64,000 nucleotides of DNA from the NCBI RefSeq assembly GCF_039543525.1, contig NZ_BAABJX010000011.1, positions 1 through 64,000 on the forward strand, given 5' to 3'. This document shows positions 24,983 to 34,348 of the stretch, piece after piece. Numbering within the stretch: position 1 is the stretch's first letter; every line of letters starts with the position of its first letter. Made by a program: the position numbers and the translations under genes. The notes under the pieces are model-generated. The model was not told where the DNA came from and made no database searches. It worked only from the letters and a program-made list of their open reading frames with translations. Source of the DNA: Algivirga pacifica. GTDB taxonomy: Bacteria > Bacteroidota > Bacteroidia > Cytophagales > Flammeovirgaceae.

Positions 24983-27382
24983 ATGCTCTATCCTAAAAAT
25001 ATAGAAGCCAAACTGGGTTTTGATAAGATAAGAGATTATCTGATTGAACATTGTAATGGTGCCGTAGGGGCTTCTTATGTAGAGAAAATACGTTTTACTG
25101 ACAAGGCTGACCTTATCCGACAAAGGGTAAGTCAAGTGGATGAGTTTCTACGCATCATGGCGGAAGGAGAATACTTTCCGGTTAGCAATTATATCGATAT
25201 TGATCACTTCCTTAGAAAAGCTACCTTAGAAGGTACTTTCTTAGCGGAAGAGGAAATGTACGACCTCAAAAGAGCCCTTACGACCCTGAGTGAGTGTTTG
25301 TTCTTTTTTGAGGGAAAAGAAAAGCAGGAATACCCTGAACTCATCGCTATTAGTAGTCGTATTGAATTTGACCGACAGATCTTAAGAGAGATCGAAAATG
25401 TCATCGACGAAAAGGGAAAGGTAAGGAATAATGCTTCTCCTGAACTTCAGAAGATCCGTTCCAAACTATCGGCTGAACAAGCGAGTATTCGTCATAAAGT
25501 AGAGAGTGTTCTTCGCAACTTCAAGCAAAGAGGCTTTACGAAGGATGACGTGCAGCCTACCTTGAGGGAGGGCCGTATTGTGGTTCCAGTAGCAGCTGAG
25601 TATAAAAGACAAGTCAAAGGGTTTATCCATGACGCCTCATCTACAGGACAGACGCTATTCATTGAGCCGGAAGAACTCCTAAACCTGAACAACGGGATCA
25701 AGGACCTTTTACTCAAAGAAACACAAGAGATCATTCGTATCCTGACACAGCTGACCAATAAGATCAGACCTGCTGTCCCTGCCCTTCAAAAAGGAAACCG
25801 CTATTTGGGGATGATGGACTTTATTCGTGCCAAAGCAAAATTGGCACAAGAACTGGAAGCTATCAAACCTGAGTTCGTAGAAGAACCTATGGTGGAATGG
25901 TATCATGCCAAGCACCCACTATTGATTCTAAGCTATAAAGGACAGAATAGACCGGTTGTTCCTCAAAACATCAAGTTAAGGGAAGATATTGGACGCATCC
26001 TATTAGTGTCTGGTCCCAATGCTGGTGGTAAGTCTGTCGCTTTGAAAACCGTTGGACTATTACAGTATATGTTCCAATGTGGTTTATTGGTCCCTATGGT
26101 CGAGGGTTCGAAAATGGGCTTGTTCTCGGATATCTTTATGGACTATGGTGATGAACAGTCTCTGGAGAATGACCTGAGTACCTATAGTTCGCACCTCACC
26201 AATATGCGACAAGTCTTGAAACACTCTAAAAACACCAGCTTAGTCTTGATTGATGAGTTTGGAGGAGGTACAGAACCCGAACTAGGAGGCGCAATCGCAG
26301 AAGCGATTCTAGAACAGTTAAATCGACAAGGTATCTATGGCGTCATCACTACGCACTACGCTAACTTGAAGTTTTATGCCGATAAAACGGAAGGACTTCT
26401 CAATGGCGCAATGCGTTATGACGTAGAACACCTTCAGCCGCTATACCAACTGGAACAAGGACAGCCGGGTAGCTCTTTTGCCCTGGAAATTGCTGGAAAA
26501 ATTGGACTTCCGAAAAAGGTCGTGAATATCGCCCGTCATAAAGCCGGACGTAAAAAGATCAATATGGAGCAACTCCTATTGGACTTGGAAAGTGAAAAGA
26601 AAACCTTTAAGGAGAAAAATGCCCAGCTCAAGCAAAAGGAAAACCAGCTCAAGCAACTTATTGAGAAGTATGATCAGCTACAAGAGCGTTTAGAGGGTAA
26701 AAAAGATAAGATCCTCAATAAAGCCCGAAAAGAAGCCGATCGAATGCTCACCGACACCAATAAGAGAATCGAGCGTACCATTCGTGAGATTCGTGAGAAT
26801 CAGGCGGAAAAGGAGCGTACCAAGAAACTTCGTGCCGACATCGAATCTATGAAAGGTAAAATGAAGGTGAAGGAGGAGCAAGAGAAAACCAAGGACTACG
26901 AGATCGTTGGAGGAAAAGTCGAAATTGGAGACAAGGTGAAGCTGAAAGAGTCTGAAACCTTCGGAGAAATCCTGGACTTGAAAGGCAACGAAGCCAAGAT
27001 CCTGATTGGTGAGCTGGAATCATTCATTAAGCTCAATCGATTGGTCAAAATTAGCACCAAAGAGTTTAGGAAAGAAACCAGAAGCAAACACTCTGAGTTC
27101 TCAGCCTCTTCCAATATCAATAAAAAGCAAATCGACTTCTCCCCTAACCTGGACCTAAGAGGCAAAAGAGCGGAGGAAGTAATGTTTGCCTTAGATGATT
27201 TTATGGATACAGCACTCATGCTTGGACAACCTCAGCTCCGTATTGTACACGGTAAAGGGGCCGGTGTACTTCGTGATGTCATCCGTAACCACCTGCGTTC
27301 TTTCCCTGGTATTAAGAATATCTCTGATGAGCATGCCGACCGTGGAGGTGCAGGGGTAACTGTGGTGACACTTAGGACGTGA
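24983..27382 (+). CDS. mutS2: Endonuclease MutS2
   Basis: A 799-residue MutS2. An N-terminal MutS core and clamp helices lead to the ABC-type ATPase: Walker A SGPNAGGKSVALKTVG near residue 337, Walker B LVLIDEFGGGTEP near 420, and TTHYANLKFYA. A long coiled coil (about 520-640) follows, and a C-terminal Smr domain with LDLRGKRAEEV and the catalytic-type HGKGAGVLRD motif. MutS2 suppresses homologous recombination and, in Bacillus and Helicobacter work, acts on branched DNA or rescues collided ribosomes. Family length is normal and all key motifs are intact. Monocistronic, followed by two hairpins. Confidence 0.96.
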   Translation: MLYPKNIEAKLGFDKIRDYLIEHCNGAVGASYVEKIRFTDKADLIRQRVSQVDEFLRIMAEGEYFPVSNYIDIDHFLRKATLEGTFLAEEEMYDLKRALTTLSECLFFFEGKEKQEYPELIAISSRIEFDRQILREIENVIDEKGKVRNNASPELQKIRSKLSAEQASIRHKVESVLRNFKQRGFTKDDVQPTLREGRIVVPVAAEYKRQVKGFIHDASSTGQTLFIEPEELLNLNNGIKDLLLKETQEIIRILTQLTNKIRPAVPALQKGNRYLGMMDFIRAKAKLAQELEAIKPEFVEEPMVEWYHAKHPLLILSYKGQNRPVVPQNIKLREDIGRILLVSGPNAGGKSVALKTVGLLQYMFQCGLLVPMVEGSKMGLFSDIFMDYGDEQSLENDLSTYSSHLTNMRQVLKHSKNTSLVLIDEFGGGTEPELGGAIAEAILEQLNRQGIYGVITTHYANLKFYADKTEGLLNGAMRYDVEHLQPLYQLEQGQPGSSFALEIAGKIGLPKKVVNIARHKAGRKKINMEQLLLDLESEKKTFKEKNAQLKQKENQLKQLIEKYDQLQERLEGKKDKILNKARKEADRMLTDTNKRIERTIREIRENQAEKERTKKLRADIESMKGKMKVKEEQEKTKDYEIVGGKVEIGDKVKLKESETFGEILDLKGNEAKILIGELESFIKLNRLVKISTKEFRKETRSKHSEFSASSNINKKQIDFSPNLDLRGKRAEEVMFALDDFMDTALMLGQPQLRIVHGKGAGVLRDVIRNHLRSFPGIKNISDEHADRGGAGVTVVTLRT

Positions 27383-27391
27383 GTTCATAAA

Positions 27392-27417
27392 ACTTCCCAA
27401 ACTAACCATTGGGAAGT
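27392..27417 (+). terminator. First hairpin after mutS2
   Basis: ACTTCCCAA pairs perfectly with TTGGGAAGT, 10 bp after the stop codon. There is no T tract, so it is more likely an mRNA-end stabiliser than a full terminator. Confidence 0.5.
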
Positions 27418-27446
27418 ATCATATATAAAGCTATAGTTACATTTAT

Positions 27447-27482
27447 AATGCCCTGTTTCAAAACTGAAACAGGGCATTTTAT
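27447..27482 (+). terminator. Rho-independent terminator after mutS2
   Basis: AATGCCCTGTTTCA and TGAAACAGGGCATT form a perfect 14-bp stem with an AAAC loop, followed by TTATT. The symmetrical A/T flanks could allow use in both directions. Confidence 0.85.
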
Positions 27483-27633
27483 TAAAATGTATCGATTATC
27501 ATACTATACATTGTGTGAAATAGTAATTATTATATCCCAATATAATCTAGTAATATCTCACTACATATTAAGCATGTTTAAATTAACTTTACGTAACTGA
27601 CAAAGTCTCAACCCTAACAAACAAAATACTTAT

Positions 27634-28719
27634 ATGCTGCCTAGATACAACTTTTTACTCATCATCCCTTTATTATTTTTTTCAGAAACCGGAACCTCTC
27701 AGATAATATCCCACAAATATGATTTCAAAGGGAATATAAAATTGATTGAAGAAAAAGTCATAGACCTCAGGAGACAAGGCTTTATGGATAGTACCGTGAA
27801 TACTAAGTATTTTTATGATTCACATCATAACTTAAAAGAAATACAGGGTGATCGATATATCAGCAATAGCTACCTCATAAATGACACTTCTATCACAACC
27901 ACTCATCGATATAGTCAGTCCACTACTTTTGACTATCTAATGCATGATAAAGGATATATTATAACTTACTTATTTGATACTACCAATTTTCATTCAGAGA
28001 CCAAGTTCTATACAGATAGAAATAGAACTAGACAATTTATAAACAGTGAATCTTTGACTAAGAATAATAAAGAATACTTGTTATCGAATGTTCACCTTAA
28101 GAAAAGGGAAGGATGGTTCACAACGGACACCTTGTATTTGAATAAGTTTTGTATTGACTCAACTACTATAGAAGTGAGGTCTGCAACTCCAATAGATACC
28201 ATTGAGGAAGTACTCGATAGCGGGAGGTGTCAAGTAACTTTAAACTGTGACGATAACACAACTTTGTCCATCCGTGATTATGGCAATTACTATTCTATTT
28301 ACAGAAGCTTAAGATCCCATAAGAAGTTGACAAAAGAGCGTTTAGAAGGTCTTAAAATGGACAGGCTATTTTATAAGCAACTTTTTATGGATAATACTTT
28401 TTCACATTTCCTAGATGAGTTAAGTAATAAGTATCAAGACAATAATTATGAAATTGTCGATTCAACTTTCAATTCTATTATAAAAAGCACCTTAGCACTA
28501 AACGATATACATAATTCAAATAATTGGAACCCCTTATTTAATAGAAGCAGCCACAGCATTATATTAAACGACAATGGGCATATGATAAAAGAAGTCCATG
28601 CATCAGGAAGTAATACCACTTATGAATACGTCTACGATCAAAATCATAACTGGGTAATAAAACGAAAGTTTGTAAATGGAGATTTGCAAGAGGTTGTTGA
28701 ACGAAATATACACTATTGA
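27634..28719 (+). CDS. Exported protein of unknown function
   Basis: A 361-residue protein with a signal peptide (about 1-22, ending SGTSQ or similar). Strand-rich segments of the type YFYDSHHNLKEIQGD and, at the C-terminus, YEYVYDQNHNWVIKRKFVNG resemble the loose YD-like repeats (YDxxGNxxx) of Bacteroidota exported proteins, but a true RHS/YD core is absent. No enzyme motif recognised. AT-rich like the 19-23 kb array. It is transcribed on its own after the mutS2 terminator and converges on pxpC. Confidence 0.6.
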   Translation: MLPRYNFLLIIPLLFFSETGTSQIISHKYDFKGNIKLIEEKVIDLRRQGFMDSTVNTKYFYDSHHNLKEIQGDRYISNSYLINDTSITTTHRYSQSTTFDYLMHDKGYIITYLFDTTNFHSETKFYTDRNRTRQFINSESLTKNNKEYLLSNVHLKKREGWFTTDTLYLNKFCIDSTTIEVRSATPIDTIEEVLDSGRCQVTLNCDDNTTLSIRDYGNYYSIYRSLRSHKKLTKERLEGLKMDRLFYKQLFMDNTFSHFLDELSNKYQDNNYEIVDSTFNSIIKSTLALNDIHNSNNWNPLFNRSSHSIILNDNGHMIKEVHASGSNTTYEYVYDQNHNWVIKRKFVNGDLQEVVERNIHY

Positions 28720-28747
28720 TAAACATAGTACTTGAACTATATCTTTA

Positions 28748-29629
28748 TCAAAAAGTTCCCAAATAAAACCTCACAAACTCCCCCGGCCTTACCTGACTCA
28801 ACTGATTGATCGCTTTTTCAGTCAATACACCAATACGGGGGTATCCTCCTGTTGTCTGAGCATCCCGCATCAACACGATGGGCTGCCCCGAAGATGGCAC
28901 TTGTATGGTGCCCGGAACGACTCCAGAGGATAATAATTCTTTTTTTAGGGTTGGAGCTAACGCTAACTGACTTTTCAAACGATACCCCATTCGATTGCTA
29001 TCTGCCGTTACTTGATAGGTTGTTTTAAGGAAATCTACTATCGCCTCTTCCGCAAACCAACGGTACTCTGGTCCCTTTATAATAGGTAAACAAATAGGGG
29101 TATCAACAGAAGATGATTCCAATGAATCCATCATTATTTTCCTTACGCCTTGAGTATTGGAGCAGTAACTTTGTATTGGAATCAGGTCTCCTTTTTGCAG
29201 CGCCCTCCCCTCGAATCCACCAAAACCAGCAATAATATTCGTCGATCGACTGCCCAGTATTTCCGGCACCAAGATGCCCCCCTTGAAAGCAATATAAGTT
29301 CTCAAACCCGATCTCGCCCCTCCCAAAGAGAGCGTATCTCCTGCCTTAACAGCTATACTCCTATTTAGTTCTACTGCCTGTCCATTCAGCGTAGGAGCCA
29401 TATCCCCCCCAGTAATTGCAATTTCCGTAGGGGTATGAAAGCACAAGGTTGGCCCTATCATGGTACACTCCAGTACTGCCGTATCAGTAGGTTGCGTAAG
29501 TAGGCGATTAGCCCAAAATAGGGCCTCTTGATCCATTGCTCCGGAGATAGGCACACCTTCGTGGAGGTGATTCCATCTGCCTTTGTCTTGTACGGTGGTC
29601 AATAAGCCGGGTTTAATTACTTCTAGCAT
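28748..29629 (-). CDS. pxpC: 5-oxoprolinase subunit C family protein (biotin-dependent carboxyltransferase-like)
   Basis: A 293-residue PxpC/KipA-family protein. Signatures: IKPGLLTTVQDKGRW at the N-terminus, GVPISGAMDQEALFWANRLL, AITGGDMAPTLNG, and near the C-terminus SSGVVPGTIQVPSSGQPIVL and DAQTTGGYPRIGVL. PxpC works with PxpA and PxpB to open 5-oxoproline to glutamate with ATP. Here no pxpA or pxpB lies adjacent; the upstream gene on the same strand is NAD synthetase, 169 bp away across a long inverted repeat. The partners may be elsewhere in the genome, or the protein may act alone. Confidence 0.92.
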   Translation of the reverse strand: MLEVIKPGLLTTVQDKGRWNHLHEGVPISGAMDQEALFWANRLLTQPTDTAVLECTMIGPTLCFHTPTEIAITGGDMAPTLNGQAVELNRSIAVKAGDTLSLGGARSGLRTYIAFKGGILVPEILGSRSTNIIAGFGGFEGRALQKGDLIPIQSYCSNTQGVRKIMMDSLESSSVDTPICLPIIKGPEYRWFAEEAIVDFLKTTYQVTADSNRMGYRLKSQLALAPTLKKELLSSGVVPGTIQVPSSGQPIVLMRDAQTTGGYPRIGVLTEKAINQLSQVRPGEFVRFYLGTF

Positions 29630-29635
29630 ACTTTG

Positions 29636-29806
29636 TTGTTGAATCGTTGAATTTCAGCAGCAAGCTACTGAGTTGAATTGAGCTTCGCTCGTTGATTCGA
29701 GTTGAATTGTTGTTTGAGTTTCACTATGAGTTCATATCAACTCGAATCAACTCGAATCAACTCGACAGCTTGCTGTTGAAATTCAACGATTCAACGATTC
29801 AACCTT
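29636..29806. repeat. Long inverted GTTGAATC repeat between nadE and pxpC
   Basis: The left arm at 29638-29666 (GTTGAATCGTTGAATTTCA...) and right arm at 29767-29795 complement over 29 bp with one mismatch. Inside are GAGCTTCGCTC micro-palindrome words and three CAACTCGAAT units. The nadE stop codon (minus strand) is the TGA of GGTTGAATCGTTGA, the same ending as elaA. Function may be transcript termination or separation of the two genes. Confidence 0.8.
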
Positions 29807-31811
29807 TATACGTTTCCAGTCGTTTAATTTCTCGCTCAAATCCTCCAGACAAAATTGGGAATCGACACCATGTCTTGGGATCAAGGTTTTTATCATCCAA
29901 GTGGAAGGATGGGGCATAGCGTTCCCTTTTCCATTGATTTCGGCTCCATAGCCTGAAGAAGCGAATCACCCATGCTTTCAATTGTTCCGGGCTATATTGA
30001 GGGAACTTGAACTTCATCAGACGATAACACTCCAATGGCATTTGCTTATCTCGGATCGCAGCCCCTTCAATTTCATCCAATAAGTCATAAGGCATCAGAT
30101 CGGCCTCATCGGTTTGCTTGGATTCTTGTGGACGAAGTTCTGCGGTAGGTTGCTGCTCATTGACATACTTCAAGGCAGGCAAGGTAAACTGACGTTGTAC
30201 GCCATTTTTCTCTAGCCATACCAACCACTGTCTTAAGAAGGCCTTATCGATTCCAGCTATAGGGCTTAACCCTCCACTGGTATCTCCATCCATCGTAGCA
30301 TATCCTACGGCTGCCTCGGAACGGTTACTGGTCGATAACAATAACGCTCCTCGTATATTGGCTAACATCCAAACCGATGGGGCGCGTACCCTTGCCTGTA
30401 TATTTTGAAGGGCTAGATCATCCTGTTCCCAGGTCAGTTCTCTGTCCAAGGCTCCCTCTACAATACCTACATAGCCTTTAAAGATTTCGTTGACATTTAG
30501 ATTGTGGAACAAGGCACCTATCGCATTGGCCAATTGCTTGGCTGCATTATACGTTACCTCTCCACTGTTTTCTGTTGGTTGATAAGCGGTCACCAACATA
30601 TGTCTCATGATCTCCTCTTCTGATTTAACGTCTTTCAGCTGAGAGAAATAGCCCAGTTTTTCTTTAAAGCCTTCTAGCCCTAGCTCATTGACTCCTCTCT
30701 TTACCATTAACCAGATCAAAGAAACAATACAAGAAGAGTCGGCTCCCCCACTCAGAGAAACCACAAAGCCACGGGAATAACTCTTTCGCATATAATCAAA
30801 AAGCCCCAGTGTCTCTGCTCTACAAAACTCCTCTTCCAAGATGTAGTCACTAGACTCCCAAACTGCTTCTGAGACATGGTTCTGCTCAAATTGCGCTTCC
30901 GGTAAATCCATATCTTTTACACGGATCACCTCAACACCCTCCTGAGAAACCTGACTAAAGGAACTACTCTGAAACTTCTCCAGCTTATTGACTGAAAGGT
31001 CCACTACTGCTCCTGTCACCTTATAGTTTTTGAAGGAAAATCGTTCACTCAAAGCCTCTAGCTTTCCGGCAGAAGCTACCATAACTCCTCCATCGTAAAT
31101 CGCTCTTCCGGCCTCATTTCCCAAAAGGTTGGCATACACATAGGTCACTGAAAATGCTCTGGACCCTTCCAAGACAAAACGCTTACGTGTTTCCAGTTTA
31201 TCGAAGGCAAAATGGCTGGCACTTGGATTTAAAATAACATCCGCTCCATAGTGATACAATTTCTGTCCTGGACGATCTGCCACCCAAGCATCTTCACAAA
31301 TCTCAAACCCAATTCTTACTCCATCTATATCAAATAGAATATCTCCTATAGGGTATTCTTGTGTTCGATATTGCTCTTCAATCGCATAATCTTCAAAAGA
31401 CACCTTGCCTGTTACATTGGCCGTCCAGGGAGTAAACCAACGGGGTTCATAATGAATACCATTCCCTGCCAAAAATCGCTTAGCGGCAAATCCCGCAATT
31501 TTACCATTGACCAATAAGGCTGCCGTATTAAAAATCCTGTTTTGATACACCAACGGCAACCCTACTGAAACGACCATATCCTTAGTGTGAGGTAATATTT
31601 CGTGCAGCACTTCCACTGCGGTATGCTGCATTCCTTGCGCATAAAAAGCATCCTCACATCCATATCCTGTAATACACAGTTCCGGCAAGCAAAGTACCGA
31701 GATTTGCTGCTTTCTGGCTTCTGCTATACTATCCAGAATATTCTGCTTGTTTCTCTCCCAATCCATGGGGGTCTGGTTCAGTTCAGCCCCTCCTATTTTT
31801 AGTAATCGCAT
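29799..31811 (-). CDS. nadE: Glutamine-dependent NAD(+) synthetase
   Basis: A 670-residue two-domain NAD synthetase catalysing the final step of NAD biosynthesis: deamido-NAD + glutamine + ATP to NAD. The N-terminal nitrilase-fold glutaminase has the catalytic Glu in LPELCITGYGCED, the Lys region in AAKRFLAGNG and the nucleophile Cys in IGFEICEDAW. The C-terminal synthetase has the ATP pyrophosphatase loop VVSLSGGADSS near residue 353, then STSNRSEAAVGYATMDGDTSGG and ELRPQESKQTDEADLMPYDLLD. All key residues are present. The frame start at MRLLKIGGAELNQTP fits the family. Tandem heptamer arrays lie just upstream. Confidence 0.97.
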   Translation of the reverse strand: MRLLKIGGAELNQTPMDWERNKQNILDSIAEARKQQISVLCLPELCITGYGCEDAFYAQGMQHTAVEVLHEILPHTKDMVVSVGLPLVYQNRIFNTAALLVNGKIAGFAAKRFLAGNGIHYEPRWFTPWTANVTGKVSFEDYAIEEQYRTQEYPIGDILFDIDGVRIGFEICEDAWVADRPGQKLYHYGADVILNPSASHFAFDKLETRKRFVLEGSRAFSVTYVYANLLGNEAGRAIYDGGVMVASAGKLEALSERFSFKNYKVTGAVVDLSVNKLEKFQSSSFSQVSQEGVEVIRVKDMDLPEAQFEQNHVSEAVWESSDYILEEEFCRAETLGLFDYMRKSYSRGFVVSLSGGADSSCIVSLIWLMVKRGVNELGLEGFKEKLGYFSQLKDVKSEEEIMRHMLVTAYQPTENSGEVTYNAAKQLANAIGALFHNLNVNEIFKGYVGIVEGALDRELTWEQDDLALQNIQARVRAPSVWMLANIRGALLLSTSNRSEAAVGYATMDGDTSGGLSPIAGIDKAFLRQWLVWLEKNGVQRQFTLPALKYVNEQQPTAELRPQESKQTDEADLMPYDLLDEIEGAAIRDKQMPLECYRLMKFKFPQYSPEQLKAWVIRFFRLWSRNQWKRERYAPSFHLDDKNLDPKTWCRFPILSGGFEREIKRLETYKG

Positions 31812-31834
31812 ATTTCTTTTTAGTTATGAATTTG

Positions 31835-31883
31835 GAGTGATGAGTTGTGAGTTATGAGTTATGAGTTATGAGTTATGAGTTTT
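31835..31883. repeat. GAGTTAT heptamer array
   Basis: Seven 7-bp units: GAGTGAT, GAGTTGT, four copies of GAGTTAT, then GAGTTTT. It sits between the divergent nadE and histidine-kinase genes and is followed by an unrelated heptamer array. Confidence 0.9.
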
Positions 31884-31890
31884 CATTCTT

Positions 31891-32001
31891 CACTGCTCAC
31901 TGCTCACTGCTCACTGCTCACTGCTCACTGCTCACTGCTCACTGCTCACTGCTCACTGCTCACTGCTCACTGCTCACTGCTCACTGCTCACTGCTCACTG
32001 C
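31891..32001. repeat. CACTGCT heptamer array, about 16 copies
   Basis: A perfect tandem of the 7-bp unit CACTGCT over 111 bp, the longest and purest simple repeat in the window, in the intergenic region between divergent nadE and the TPR histidine kinase. Copy number is likely to vary by slippage. It creates a false open frame reading repeated TAHCSLL. Confidence 0.95.
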
Positions 32002-32136
32002 CTTAAAGGTATTACAAAAAAATCACAGAAATGTTACAATAATACAAGGAGCTTTCTTTATTTTTCAACAAATTTCTATTATACATTCTGCTCCTGGGAG
32101 TGGAAGTACCTCTTTTACCTATTACATCATAAGTTT

Positions 32137-34095
32137 ATGCGTACAAGATTATCTTTTTCAGGGCTTCTAACCATAATCTTTATACTCTACTCCTCTGTTG
32201 CTTTACAAGCACAAATAAAGGAGGCAAGGGATAGCCTGTTACTGACGTTACAGAACACTGAAAAAGATAGCAGTTATATTCAAACGCTCGGAAAAATTGC
32301 CCGCACTTATTATAGTAATAATCCGGACTCTGCTCTTCTTTATATTAATGAAGGATTAGAACTCTCCAGTATGCTACAAAACCAACCACTGCTGGGGAGT
32401 ATGTACAAGCAAAAGGGAAACCTATATTTCTTTAAGTCCGAATATACTACCGCCCTGAAAAACTATTATGAGGCCCTGCATATCTACGAGCAATTACAAG
32501 ATACCCTATCCTACGCAGGAACGATTCAGAATATCGGTAAAGCCTTCGAAGCACAAGAAAACTATGAGCGAGCAGAACCTGCCTACCGTAAAGGATTGAA
32601 ATTATTGGAGGAAATTGGGCATCCAGCCGCCCTATCTTACGCTTACAGTAATATGGCCAATCTCTTTTTCTTTAAAGAGCAACTGGATTCTTCCCTATAT
32701 TTCCATGAAAAAGAACTGGCGATACGTCAACAACTGGGAAGACCTAGGCTATTAGCCTATACCTATAATGATCAGGCTCTGGTTTATGAAAAAACAGGCG
32801 ATACCGAAAGTGCACTAAAGAAATACTACGCTTCTCATGACATCCTTAGTAAACAACACGACCAATGGGCTTTGTCCATGATCAAGCTAAATATAGCAGC
32901 CATTCACCTAAGCAGAAATAACCTCGACAGCGCCATGCACTATGCACAGTATGCACACCATCAAGCTGTCGAAATAGGAATCAAGGATGCTATCACCCGT
33001 TCCAGTAGTATTATCGCAGAAGTCTATGAGCGTAAAAATGACTATAAAAGTGCACTGTTCTACCATAAGATTTTTGCTGACTATCAAGATAGTCTCTACC
33101 AAAAAAACAAGGGAGAGGAAATTGCCATTATGGAGGGGCGTATTGCTATGCGCAAAAAAGAGATGGAAAACCAACTGCTCAAAGACAGTAAAGCACTTCA
33201 AGCAGAAACCATTCGCTTACAACGCTACCTCAATATTGCGGTGATGCTATTGGCCTTGGGACTATTATTATTGATCGTTTACCTATATCACAAACGTAAG
33301 AAACAGCAAAAACTGAGTCAGCGATTATGGTTGATCAATCAGGAGATCAATACCAAGAACCTACAGCTGGAAAGCCAAAGCCTGGAAATACAGGAGAAAA
33401 ATCAATCCCTTACGGAACTGAATGAGGAGAAAAACCATCTGATTGGTATTGTGGCACACGATCTTCGTAATCCCCTAGCGAGTGCCCTGTCGTTATCGGA
33501 ACTGCTGATCAGCGACTGTGAGGATAAAGAAGAGGATGAGGTCCTTTGTCTGCAAGGAATACAAGGTGCTTTAGGACGTATGAATAATATGATCCAACGT
33601 ATTCTGGATATTAAAGCCATAGAATCAGGACACTTTAACCTCTCGCTAGCGACCTACTCCATTGATGAGCTAACCAACAATGTGGTAGAACAACTGAAAG
33701 CTACAGCCGGGAAAAAGAATATTCTTATCATTCCTAAGATCAGTCCGGCAACAGCCATCGTGGATAAGGATTATTATTCGCAAGTAATTGAGAACCTACT
33801 GAGCAATGCCATTAAATTTTCTCCTATGGGGCAGCGTATCCTCGTAACGGTACGCCAGGAAGAAGGTAATATCCTTTGTGCTATACAGGATCAAGGACCG
33901 GGTATTTCAGAAGAGGATCAAAAGCGTCTATTCGGCAAGTTCCAGCGTCTTGGAGCGCAACCTACTGCCGGAGAACAGTCTACCGGACTAGGACTTTCCA
34001 TTGCCAAGAAATTTACGGAAGCCATGAAAGGAGAGATTTGGTGTGAGTCTGTTTTGGGGCAAGGGGCTACGTTTTTTGTGAGGTTTAGGAGTTAG
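32137..34095 (+). CDS. TPR-containing sensor histidine kinase
   Basis: A 652-residue hybrid of periplasmic TPR sensor and cytoplasmic kinase. Signal peptide or anchor about 1-24 (ending VALQAQ). TPR-like helices span about 40-330 (repeats such as ALLYINEGLELS, ALKNYYEALHIYEQL, AEPAYRKGLKLLEEI, ALFYHKIFADYQDSLY). One membrane segment lies near 367-386, then a coiled coil and HisKA with phospho-acceptor His in LIGIVAHDLRNPLASAL. HATPase motifs are NLLSNAIKFS, DQGPGISEEDQKRLF and GLGLSIAKK. No response regulator is adjacent, so its partner is encoded elsewhere. The last codons (AGG TTT AGG AGT TAG) already form part of the following heptamer array. Confidence 0.94.
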   Translation: MRTRLSFSGLLTIIFILYSSVALQAQIKEARDSLLLTLQNTEKDSSYIQTLGKIARTYYSNNPDSALLYINEGLELSSMLQNQPLLGSMYKQKGNLYFFKSEYTTALKNYYEALHIYEQLQDTLSYAGTIQNIGKAFEAQENYERAEPAYRKGLKLLEEIGHPAALSYAYSNMANLFFFKEQLDSSLYFHEKELAIRQQLGRPRLLAYTYNDQALVYEKTGDTESALKKYYASHDILSKQHDQWALSMIKLNIAAIHLSRNNLDSAMHYAQYAHHQAVEIGIKDAITRSSSIIAEVYERKNDYKSALFYHKIFADYQDSLYQKNKGEEIAIMEGRIAMRKKEMENQLLKDSKALQAETIRLQRYLNIAVMLLALGLLLLIVYLYHKRKKQQKLSQRLWLINQEINTKNLQLESQSLEIQEKNQSLTELNEEKNHLIGIVAHDLRNPLASALSLSELLISDCEDKEEDEVLCLQGIQGALGRMNNMIQRILDIKAIESGHFNLSLATYSIDELTNNVVEQLKATAGKKNILIIPKISPATAIVDKDYYSQVIENLLSNAIKFSPMGQRILVTVRQEEGNILCAIQDQGPGISEEDQKRLFGKFQRLGAQPTAGEQSTGLGLSIAKKFTEAMKGEIWCESVLGQGATFFVRFRS

Positions 34096-34139
34096 GAGTT
34101 AGGAGTTAGGAGTTAGGAGTTAGGAGTTAGGAGTTAGGA
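34084..34139. repeat. GTTAGGA heptamer array starting in the stop codon of the kinase
   Basis: TTTAGGA followed by seven copies of GTTAGGA. The TAG stop codon of the histidine kinase (34093-34095) is inside the first units. Because 7 is not a multiple of 3, the TAG recurs in all three frames within 21 nt. Confidence 0.92.
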
Positions 34140-34348
34140 AAAGCTAATTTAATCAGGAGCGATATGTAATAATTATGGGGGGAGTATTTTTCTAAAACGG
34201 TAACTCATTCGTTATCAATACTTAATATAAAGCACTAGGTGCAAATAGGCTGTTTTCGATCCTATCGCAACATATTGCTTCTTGCCTCACGGCAAGAAGA
34301 CTATGATCCAATAATTTATAAAACGGTAGTCTGTCATAATAAGAAAAG

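Noticed and set aside
27634..28719. RHS/YD-repeat toxin
   Set aside because: Only two loose YD-like words occur; there is no RHS core, no C-terminal toxin domain and no immunity gene behind it.
31891..32001. CRISPR-like regular array
   Set aside because: Units are 7 bp with no spacers, so it is a simple tandem repeat; no cas genes are present.
31868..32170. Open frame of about 100 codons with repeated TAHCSLL
   Set aside because: It is the translation of the CACTGCT heptamer tract; no independent start, composition or family supports a gene.
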